Source: Pseudomonas sp. NBRC 111124 (lineage in GTDB: Bacteria; Pseudomonadota; Gammaproteobacteria; Pseudomonadales; Pseudomonadaceae). Taken from it: DNA of 64,000 nt. Each line of letters starts with the position of its first letter. Position 1 is the stretch's first letter. The notes beneath the pieces were generated by a model that worked only from the letters and a program-made list of their open reading frames with translations, ran no database searches and was not told the origin of the DNA. Below are positions 7,935-14,645 of the stretch, piece after piece. The stretch is from the NCBI RefSeq assembly GCF_001320245.1, contig NZ_BCBA01000063.1, positions 36,623 through 100,622 on the forward strand. The letters run 5' to 3'. A program made the position numbers and the translations under genes.

Positions 7935-7972
7935 GTTGCTAGTAGCAACAGACTGGTGTTGCTAGTAGCAAC
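7935..7972. repeat. Two parS-like palindromes
   Basis: GTTGCTAGTAGCAAC at 7935-7949 and 7958-7972, 23 bp apart start to start. They lie between the methylase and the 8098 operon and could load ParB there. Confidence 0.75.
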
Positions 7973-8062
7973 ATCCGATTGCATCTGCCGCTTATCGTTA
8001 GCGGATTTTTTTGGCCTGATGCAAAAGGGCAGGGTAGCCCACAGTACATACACGTGTGCTAT

Positions 8063-8090
8063 ATTCCGTATTCAGGCTATTATACGGAAT
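8063..8090. promoter_or_regulatory. 28-bp transfer-regulon dyad, site 1
   Basis: ATTCCGTAT-N10-ATACGGAAT, perfect arms, 7 bp before the ATG at 8098. A -10-like TATTAT overlaps the right arm. Confidence 0.75.
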
Positions 8091-8097
8091 TTCCCAA

Positions 8098-8376
8098 ATG
8101 TCACTTGAAACCTTCAACCACGACGAATTGCTCCAGGAAGTGAAGTTGATCCTGGATGGCTCACATCCAACTCATAAAGGCAAAGATGCCGCCGGCCGCT
8201 TCCTGCGTCGCGTTGGCAAAGACTTCAACTCGGGTGAGTTTTCCAAAGACCTCGACCAGCACCGGGACGATTACGCGAAGCGGTTCGGACTGGACACTGC
8301 CCAAATCGAATGGATCGCGCAACAGGTAAGGGCAGGGGCCGAAACCCCTGATCGTCCTCGCCGGCGTATGCGTTGA
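8098..8376 (+). CDS. Unknown 92-aa protein upstream of GHKL ATPase
   Basis: The ATG at 8098 is the first after the operator dyad; the in-frame ATG at 8056 lies upstream of the promoter. The product is basic and helical, ending in an Arg-rich tail (RPRRRMR). It is 45 bp upstream of the GHKL-ATPase gene and probably shares its transcript. No family recognised. Confidence 0.6.
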   Translation: MSLETFNHDELLQEVKLILDGSHPTHKGKDAAGRFLRRVGKDFNSGEFSKDLDQHRDDYAKRFGLDTAQIEWIAQQVRAGAETPDRPRRRMR

Positions 8377-8421
8377 AAGGCACGTTGCGACCATTCCGAT
8401 AAACCATGAAGGAGGTGCATC

Positions 8422-10860
8422 GTGCTTCTACCTTTTGAGCTTGACCCCCAGATCATCCACCACATCATCTACAGCCAGGCCGGCTCCATCGGTAAGGCAG
8501 TGATCGAGTTGATCATGAATTCGGTTGACGCCAAGGCCACCACGGTGAAACTCACCATGACCAAGGCTGGATTCGATTGCGTCGACGACGGCACAGGTTT
8601 TGCCAGCCGTGATGATGTTGTCCGCTACTTCGGTCGATTCGGCACGCCGCACCAGGAAGGCGATGCGACTTACGGACGTTTTCGTTTAGGCCGCGGCCAG
8701 ATCATGGCGCATGCCAGGACTGAATGGATATCTAACCGCTGGTCAATGCGAGTTGATACCCGTGTCATGGGCTACAGCTACGAGCTTGAGGATCTCCAAG
8801 AACCGCTCAACGGTTGCAGTATCACCGGCACCTGGTACGAAGCCCTCAACGACCTCGAGCTGATGTCAGCGGTGCAGGAAATTCGCGATTTGGTTCGTTA
8901 CACGCCCATTAGCGTTGAGCTGAACGGGCGTGTCATTACGCGCAATCCGGCCAATGAAAAATGGGACTTCGAGGACGATTGGGCTTACTACCGAGCCAAA
9001 GAAGAAGGCCCCGTCTCAATCTACAACCAAGGGGTGCTGATTCGACATGATTCGTCTCATGTCTGGGGGGCTGGAGGCCTGATCGTTTCGAAAAAGGCGA
9101 TCAACCTCAACGTCTCCCGCACAGAAATCCTGCGCAAAACTTGCCCCGTCTGGAAACCGATCGCCAAAGAGTTCAGGCGCCTGGCTCAGGATGTATCGGC
9201 AAAGCTGGGGGATCACCGTAAGACTGAAGCTCGCCGGGAAAAATCGGCGCGATCATTGCTCAGCGGTGACGAGAATATCTGCGATGTGTTTGCTAAGGAG
9301 GAAGTCATTACGCTGCTCCCTGGCAAGCGGCACATCACGCTCATGGACTTTCGCCTCAAGGCTTTCAACTGGCACAAGGGCACGTACACCCTGATCGAGC
9401 ATGGCAATGATATTCCCAAAGGTGAAGCTATCGCCCGGGAAGGTTTGATCCAAATCGTCCACCCGAAGACCTTGGAGCGATTCGGCTGTCACAATCACAT
9501 CGACTTTGAGGAAGCGCTCGAGCGCGCTCTTTGCAACGTCAGTGAGGCAGCGCAGGCGATCGAAGATCGCGGCGAGCGGGGCCCTTGGTTCTGGAGAGGT
9601 AAACCGTTGGATGCGCCAGCATTGGCGGCATACTCCACATTTCGTGACGCCTTTATCGAAAGAACACTGATCGTTGACGATCGCCAAACCCTGGACAAGG
9701 AAACGCGCAGGGCTTGGACCGCGCTGCGGTGGTGTCTGCAGCACTATGCCGGTGCGTGCGTAGGCGCTGAGCGCTACAGGGACGGAACCCTTCGCTACGA
9801 CGAAGAGCGGTTGCAGATCCTGCTGGGTGAGTCCAACACTGCCGAGGCTTGGACGGATGGTCGGACGTACCTGGCCATCAGTTGCGATATCGTCAAGCGG
9901 CTTAGCAGCAAACCACTGGAGACGGTGGCCTACATTTTCGGGCTGGTTGAGCACGAAGTCGCTCACCAGGGCGATAGCATTGCGTGTGGCCATGATGAAG
10001 CTTTCTATCAGCGTTACCACGACATCTCGATCCGCATGGCCCCCGAGCGTCAGCGCTTCATGCACAAATGGCTCATGAAATACACCATGAGCTTGGAGCG
10101 GGAAGGGCAGAAAAGCCGGGGCCGGGCATGGAGCGAGCGGTACCTTGTCGATCGGGTAGGCAGCGGCCGTATGAAGCGCGGGCTGTCTCCGGTCATCGAG
10201 GATGTGACGACAGATCCTGTTGTGACTGAAAGCGTCCCAGAGCAAAGCATGGCGTTGCTCAACATGATCAACGCATCGTTGGTTCAGACAGGTGCGTGCC
10301 CTGAACCGCCGAATTGGGAGGCCGTTCGCGAGCAAGCGCGCATCGATCAACAGGCCATGACCGAGCGTGCGCGTGGAGCACATGAAGCAAAAAAAGCGGA
10401 AGACGCGGAGTTCGAGCGATACGTAAACAGTATGGAAGAGGACGCCGCCGCTGATGTGCAGAAACTCCTCGCATTGGAGGCAACAGAATTCCCCGAGGGC
10501 GTCCTGGCTTATCTGGTCCGTTCCCTGGTGTATGCCGGGTACTCCGACGACGATATCAAACGCGCCTGGGCCAACAAGGAATGGGAACAGCAGGATCATC
10601 CTGGTGAGTATTACCACGAAGACTTCGATCCAGACGAACCGATTGATCCCGAACTTGAGGCCGCGATGGAAGCAGAGTTCGAGCGTGAAATGGCGAATGA
10701 ACAGCCGATCGCCGACGAGCTATGGCGCGTTGACGAGGATTGCCGCCAGTTCGTCAACGAGGGTGAAAATTTTTGGTTACTTGAACGTAACGCCGCGGCA
10801 GCCGGGTTTAGTCGCGTAGAGACCTATTTGAAATGGCGGCACCAAGAGGCGGAAGCCTAG
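8422..10860 (+). CDS. GHKL ATPase fused to an HExxH zincin-like domain
   Basis: GTG start at 8422 with GGAGG upstream. The N-terminal 250 residues show the Bergerat fold of Hsp90/MutL-type ATPases: N-box ELIMNSVDA (29-37), G1 box DDGTGF (55-60) and a glycine-rich lid GRFRLGRG (85-92). Around residues 511-524 there is HEVAH followed by a third His, the metal-binding pattern of zincin peptidases, with GHDEAFYQRYH next to it. The last 200 residues are acidic and helical. A GHKL ATPase coupled to a protease-like domain suggests ATP-gated processing of a target, perhaps in stress or defence; the substrate is unknown. The gene sits behind the same dyad as the transfer operons. Confidence 0.7.
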   Translation: MLLPFELDPQIIHHIIYSQAGSIGKAVIELIMNSVDAKATTVKLTMTKAGFDCVDDGTGFASRDDVVRYFGRFGTPHQEGDATYGRFRLGRGQIMAHARTEWISNRWSMRVDTRVMGYSYELEDLQEPLNGCSITGTWYEALNDLELMSAVQEIRDLVRYTPISVELNGRVITRNPANEKWDFEDDWAYYRAKEEGPVSIYNQGVLIRHDSSHVWGAGGLIVSKKAINLNVSRTEILRKTCPVWKPIAKEFRRLAQDVSAKLGDHRKTEARREKSARSLLSGDENICDVFAKEEVITLLPGKRHITLMDFRLKAFNWHKGTYTLIEHGNDIPKGEAIAREGLIQIVHPKTLERFGCHNHIDFEEALERALCNVSEAAQAIEDRGERGPWFWRGKPLDAPALAAYSTFRDAFIERTLIVDDRQTLDKETRRAWTALRWCLQHYAGACVGAERYRDGTLRYDEERLQILLGESNTAEAWTDGRTYLAISCDIVKRLSSKPLETVAYIFGLVEHEVAHQGDSIACGHDEAFYQRYHDISIRMAPERQRFMHKWLMKYTMSLEREGQKSRGRAWSERYLVDRVGSGRMKRGLSPVIEDVTTDPVVTESVPEQSMALLNMINASLVQTGACPEPPNWEAVREQARIDQQAMTERARGAHEAKKAEDAEFERYVNSMEEDAAADVQKLLALEATEFPEGVLAYLVRSLVYAGYSDDDIKRAWANKEWEQQDHPGEYYHEDFDPDEPIDPELEAAMEAEFEREMANEQPIADELWRVDEDCRQFVNEGENFWLLERNAAAAGFSRVETYLKWRHQEAEA

Positions 10861-10975
10861 CGCGCCTGGTGGCTTGCTGGCCGGTGCTATTCAGGTCGAT
10901 AAGTCACCCTGCCTAGTACCGGCTCGATCAACACAGCTAAAGGCACGCAGTCGTGTCGAGAAAAGGAGAGACATC

Positions 10976-11509
10976 ATGGCTCGAGGAGTAAACAAGGTCA
11001 TTCTGGTCGGCACCTGTGGCCAGGATCCCGAGGTCCGTTACTTGCCCAACGGTAACGCTGTAACCAACCTAAGCCTGGCCACCAGTGAGCAGTGGACAGA
11101 CAAGCAGACCGGCCAGAAGGTCGAGCGTACTGAGTGGCACCGTGTGTCGCTGTTCGGCAAGGTTGCAGAAATTGCCGGCGAGTACCTGCGTAAAGGTTCG
11201 CAGTGCTACATCGAAGGCAAGCTGCAGACCCGAGAGTGGGAAAAAGACGGCGTCAAGCGCTACACCACCGAGATCATCGTAGACATCAACGGCACCATGC
11301 AGCTGCTCGGCGGCCGGCCCCAGCAACAGAGCGGCGATCAGTACAGCCAGTCAGGCAACCAGCAAGCGCCGCGTCAGCAAGCGCCGCGTCAGCAGCCTGC
11401 ACGCCAGGCTCCCCAGCAACCAGCACCGCAGCCGGCAGCCGACTTCGACAGCTTTGATGACGATATACCGTTCATGGACCCCTACCGGTTCAGCTGGAAT
11501 TTGCAATGA
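10976..11509 (+). CDS. ssb: Single-stranded DNA-binding protein
   Basis: Start MARGVNKVIL at 10976 follows AAAGGAG. Residues 1-115 form the OB fold (NLSLATSE, EWHRV, YIEGKLQTREW). A Gln/Pro/Ala-rich linker contains three copies of a 15-bp repeat encoding QQAPR. The usual acidic tip DDDIPF is present but not terminal: eleven more residues follow (MDPYRFSWNLQ), so docking of SSB partners may differ from the host SSB. It probably protects transferred single strands. A strong terminator follows. Confidence 0.95.
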   Translation: MARGVNKVILVGTCGQDPEVRYLPNGNAVTNLSLATSEQWTDKQTGQKVERTEWHRVSLFGKVAEIAGEYLRKGSQCYIEGKLQTREWEKDGVKRYTTEIIVDINGTMQLLGGRPQQQSGDQYSQSGNQQAPRQQAPRQQPARQAPQQPAPQPAADFDSFDDDIPFMDPYRFSWNLQ

Positions 11510-11540
11510 CAATGTGATGTCGCAGGGAATACCCCCATCG

Positions 11541-11566
11541 AGCCCGCCCATAGTGCGGGCTTTGTT
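11541..11566 (+). terminator. Rho-independent terminator after ssb
   Basis: AGCCCGC/GCGGGCT (11541-11547/11555-11561) followed by TTTGTTT. Confidence 0.85.
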
Positions 11567-11599
11567 TATCCCTCCGCCTCTTTGAGGATGCTTTGCTCC

Positions 11600-12883
11600 T
11601 CAAACGCACCTGACTTTCCACAGCTGGTCCCAGCTGGTCATGTAACTGGGGCTTAGCAATGCCCGGCGCATTCCCCAGTCCGGCGTCAGCGGTACAGCAG
11701 CAGTACGCAGGCAGTCATGCCCCCAGCGACGGTTGATCCGATCCATTGTTGCCATGAGTGCGTCGGATCGCTCAGGCTGGCTTGGGCTGAACAGATCTTG
11801 CGTGAACTCGCCCCGTTTACGTAGATCCATCAACAGGACCTCGGCCTTGCTGTAGGCAAAGCCAGGTCGGTAGATCTGCTCGACTGCCTTCAGTGCGTAC
11901 TTGGTCAACTGGCGTACATCGTCGGTGGGGTAGGAGGGAATGCACGTTGCCGAATTCGCGTACTTCGGCCCATCCCCGTGAAACGAGGTTTGGATGCCGA
12001 TCCGCAAGGCACCGCACAGCGAGCTCTGCATGCGCAATTTCTCTGCGGCGCGGTGAATGTACGTCGCCACTGCCTCCTGAAGGCCCTTGAGCGTGTGGAC
12101 GCGCTGGCCGAACATCTTGCTCGAGCAGATTGACTGCTTAGGTGCCACGGATTGCTCCAGGTCCATGCAGGATTCACCTTGGAGCTCGCGTATTGTGCGC
12201 TCCAGTACGACGCTGTATTTGCGTCCCATGGCCCGAGGATCTGCCTGGGATAGTTCCCATGCCGTACTGATGCCGTCGCGCGCCAAGTTGTCACGCATGC
12301 GTCTGCCAACGCCCCACACTTCATCGACCGGCATGCGACGGAGTAGCCATTCGATGGCCTCGGGCTTGCGCAGGTCGACAACTCCGCCAGTCCTTTCCCG
12401 CCACACCTTTGAAGCGTGTTGCGCAGCCTTAGCCAGTGTCTTTGTGTGCCCGATGCCTATGCCGACCGGCAGGGCGGTCCACTGCAGCACCCGTGCCTGG
12501 ATGGCCCTGCCAACATCACCGATAGGCTCAGGATGTCCATCGAGCCGCACGAATAGTTCGTCGATTGAGTACCTTTCCCAATCTTGCACCAACGACGCGA
12601 TAGCAACCCCGCAGCGATGGCTTAACTCGCCGTACAAGGAATAATTCGAACTGAACACCGCAACTCCGTGCCGCTCCAGGAACGCCCGCACCTTGAAGTA
12701 GGGGTCACCCATTTTCAGGCCGAGCGCTTTCGCTTCTGTGGTGCGGGCCACGATACAGCCATCCGAGTTGGACAAGACGACGACTGGGCGCTGCCGCAGC
12801 TCGGGCCTGAAAATGCGCTCACAGCTGCAGTAGAAACTGTTGACGTCAACCAGACCGAAAATCGGCCGCGATTCACAGTGCAT
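11600..12883 (-). CDS. umuC: Error-prone DNA polymerase V subunit UmuC/RulB-like
   Basis: The 427-residue Y-family polymerase has the catalytic DVNSFYCS near the N-terminus and YSIDELFV (SIDE box) near residue 105, plus the HhH region (VDEVWGVG) and little-finger domain. Length matches UmuC. It overlaps umuD by 11 bp and shares its LexA-controlled promoter. With UmuD' it carries out translesion synthesis; plasmid copies (rulAB, mucAB, impAB) raise UV survival. The sequence is intact, with no insertion, although rulB genes of Pseudomonas plasmids are frequent insertion targets. Confidence 0.95.
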   Translation of the reverse strand: MHCESRPIFGLVDVNSFYCSCERIFRPELRQRPVVVLSNSDGCIVARTTEAKALGLKMGDPYFKVRAFLERHGVAVFSSNYSLYGELSHRCGVAIASLVQDWERYSIDELFVRLDGHPEPIGDVGRAIQARVLQWTALPVGIGIGHTKTLAKAAQHASKVWRERTGGVVDLRKPEAIEWLLRRMPVDEVWGVGRRMRDNLARDGISTAWELSQADPRAMGRKYSVVLERTIRELQGESCMDLEQSVAPKQSICSSKMFGQRVHTLKGLQEAVATYIHRAAEKLRMQSSLCGALRIGIQTSFHGDGPKYANSATCIPSYPTDDVRQLTKYALKAVEQIYRPGFAYSKAEVLLMDLRKRGEFTQDLFSPSQPERSDALMATMDRINRRWGHDCLRTAAVPLTPDWGMRRALLSPSYMTSWDQLWKVRCV

Positions 12884-13301
12884 GTGGTGTCAGGTCCCAG
12901 GTCACGACCCCGAACACCTCGATGGTGCCATACTCGCTGGGAGCAATGCTTTTGTACGCTGGATTTGCTGACTCCAAGACCCACCCTGCAGTAGACCTGG
13001 CCAACCGCTTCACCAGAGGCTGATTATCGACGTAGGCGAGAACGATATGGCCGGCAGTCGGAGAGATCGATCGGTCAACTACCAGGAGGCTACCATCGAA
13101 GATGCCGGCGTCACGCATGCTGTCACCTTCAACCTGGACGATCCAGACATGGGGAGCACGGATGTTCATGCGCTCATCCAAGGACAATGGCGCTTCGTAG
13201 TAGTCAGCTGCAGGGCTGGGAAAGCCGCCCGCTGCAGCGCCAGCCAGGACTTGTAGCAGCTGCGTTGAAGGCGCCGGCAGGTATGGTGTGAGGGCGTTCA
13301 T
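12873..13301 (-). CDS. umuD: UmuD/RulA-like SOS mutagenesis protein
   Basis: The start at 13301 (MNALTPYLP) is chosen because the longer frame to 13331 begins inside the LexA box. The cleavage region reads GGFPSPAADY, the catalytic Ser lies in EGDSM and the Lys in LVKRL, as in LexA/UmuD serine-lysine proteases. RecA-stimulated self-cleavage yields the active form that joins UmuC. Confidence 0.9.
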   Translation of the reverse strand: MNALTPYLPAPSTQLLQVLAGAAAGGFPSPAADYYEAPLSLDERMNIRAPHVWIVQVEGDSMRDAGIFDGSLLVVDRSISPTAGHIVLAYVDNQPLVKRLARSTAGWVLESANPAYKSIAPSEYGTIEVFGVVTWDLTPHAL

Positions 13302-13321
13302 ATAAAGGCACCAGAGAATAA

Positions 13322-13337
13322 CTGTTTGCATATACAG
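13322..13337 (-). promoter_or_regulatory. LexA box of umuDC
   Basis: CTGTTTGCATATACAG matches the SOS box pattern CTG-N10-CAG and lies 21 bp upstream of umuD. Confidence 0.85.
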
Positions 13338-13424
13338 TAATTCAGCAATCGCCGCGCGACTAGCTTCAGTTAGACAAATGGCGGTTTCAGCAACACGTAG
13401 CCATGGGCGAATGCCGGTGTGATA

Positions 13425-13448
13425 CCCTAACGAATATATGTTTTAGCA
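13425..13448 (+). promoter_or_regulatory. CCCTAA dyad, site 1
   Basis: CCCTAA-N12-TTAGCA; its last base is the A of the ATG at 13448. It could be both core promoter (TATATG-like centre) and operator of a leaderless or nearly leaderless transcript. Confidence 0.55.
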
Positions 13449-13948
13449 TGGGCAAAATTATGCAAATGATTGAAAAGGAGAGGCTGCTACAGGTCTATGA
13501 AGAAGAGATTGAGGCCGCGTATGCCGAGCTTCTTGATGCGTTTATGAACTTTCTGACCCTTGGAGTAGGGGATCCTAGGTCTATGGCCGGTCGATGCGGT
13601 GCGCGAGTTGCTGCAGCGCATAAACGATGCAAGCGTGGATTAGTCTTTTCAGAGCTGGTGAACGCTCGAGATGCTGGCATGGATATCACCCCAACGGTTG
13701 TTGAGCACGTTTTTGAACGACTGATCGGCCGCGGGGTAGATTTCCGAAAGGCGCTGACTTTCTTCGGTACGCCAGGCCGTACTGCAGCTCAAAAATCTGG
13801 CGTGGTGCGCGAGGATATGGCCAGCATTGAAGCGCAGCTGGCACCGCAGGTGAGTATGCTCATTTACGAAATGTCTGTGATACGTGAACGCCACAAGGAG
13901 GAGTACGGCGACCGCGTAGAGGCCGCTGTAAAGGAGCTCCAAGGGTGA
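13448..13948 (+). CDS. Unknown 166-aa helical protein
   Basis: Several ATGs (13448, 13460, 13466) are possible; 13448 is first after the dyad. No clear Shine-Dalgarno precedes it, so translation may be leaderless. The product is helical, with an acidic N-terminal third (EEEIEAAYAELL) and no membrane segment or known motif. It converges with the triple-HTH gene at 14025 and is enclosed by CCCTAA dyads, so the two probably form one regulatory unit. Confidence 0.6.
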   Translation: MGKIMQMIEKERLLQVYEEEIEAAYAELLDAFMNFLTLGVGDPRSMAGRCGARVAAAHKRCKRGLVFSELVNARDAGMDITPTVVEHVFERLIGRGVDFRKALTFFGTPGRTAAQKSGVVREDMASIEAQLAPQVSMLIYEMSVIRERHKEEYGDRVEAAVKELQG

Positions 13949-13978
13949 TAGGAGCTTAATACATACATGCGTTTGGCA

Positions 13979-14002
13979 CCCTAATACATATATATGTTAG
14001 GG
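13979..14002. promoter_or_regulatory. CCCTAA dyad, site 2
   Basis: CCCTAA-N12-TTAGGG, the most symmetric copy, between the 3' ends of two convergent genes, where no promoter is expected. A weaker relative lies just upstream (13953-13976). Confidence 0.6.
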
Positions 14003-14024
14003 AATTTAATCTACTGCCGCTTCG

Positions 14025-14444
14025 TTAGGGGAGACCTGGCTTTGCACTTTTTAGCCTCTTCCGGCGCTGAGCGACAGCTTGCCTAGAGCAGCCTGCGCGG
14101 CGTGCAATCTCCGCATTACTCGTGGTTGGCAGAAGATGGTCGAAATTTTCCAGCTTTAGTCCTGGGCGAGCTTCAAAAATGCCGACCTGCAGTAGCCGTC
14201 GCCGGCGGCCAATTTCGTATGCAGTGACACCGAATATTTTTGCCAGCGCTACGTCCGACATTGTACCTAAGAGCGAGTCATACGCCTTGCTGACCGCATT
14301 GTCGCCCGACCATGGTGGAATGCCTTTATTGGCCCGACGGATCTGCACTGCATTGGTTGTCGTTCCTGCCAGATAAGCCACGATGCGGTCGTAGCATTGG
14401 CCAAGCAGCCAGTCGTAGCGTTCAATTTTGGAGTATTTGGGCAT
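14025..14444 (-). CDS. Triple helix-turn-helix repeat protein, paralogue of 2654
   Basis: The 139-residue protein has three units (near 7-41, 52-86 and 98-132), each with a D-x-L-L-G/P start, an I-A-like helix and an R-R end (SDVALAKIFGVTAYEIGRRRR; SNAEIARRAGCS). It aligns along its whole length with the protein at 2654-3076, including unit spacing. Its own promoter region contains a CCCTAA dyad (14518-14541), consistent with autoregulation. No catalytic motif. Confidence 0.65.
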   Translation of the reverse strand: MPKYSKIERYDWLLGQCYDRIVAYLAGTTTNAVQIRRANKGIPPWSGDNAVSKAYDSLLGTMSDVALAKIFGVTAYEIGRRRRLLQVGIFEARPGLKLENFDHLLPTTSNAEIARRAGCSRQAVAQRRKRLKSAKPGLP

Positions 14445-14517
14445 CGCCGCTTCCTGCTGGTCCTGTCCGGTTGGAGTGCTTGATCTACCGCCACGGTAGC
14501 GTAAATGAATAACAATA

Positions 14518-14541
14518 CCCTAACACATATATACGTTAGCT
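14518..14541. promoter_or_regulatory. CCCTAA dyad, site 3
   Basis: CCCTAA-N12-TTAGCT between the divergent genes at 14444 (minus) and 14646 (plus). Confidence 0.6.
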
Positions 14542-14588
14542 TTGCCGCCGCGCCTCAGCCTGGCACGCCAACACTGAAAAATCTATAT

Positions 14589-14611
14589 ACATACGTACGT
14601 ACGTATATTAT
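14589..14611 (+). promoter_or_regulatory. Promoter with ACGT palindrome, copy 5
   Basis: A perfect 16-bp core ATACGTACGTACGTAT (14591-14606) runs into TATTAT (14606-14611). It precedes the DndB-like gene. No CGGCTA leader here. Confidence 0.65.
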
Positions 14612-14645
14612 CATTGTTGCATTCACCAGGTAATCGGAGGCTGGA

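Noticed and set aside
9253..10617. 454-codon frame on the minus strand opposite the GHKL gene
   Set aside because: It is a codon-bias shadow: no ribosome-binding site, no promoter, no recognisable motif, and the plus-strand gene is well supported.
11368..11412. Tandem repeat as a regulatory array
   Set aside because: The 15-bp units encode QQAPR repeats in the disordered SSB linker.
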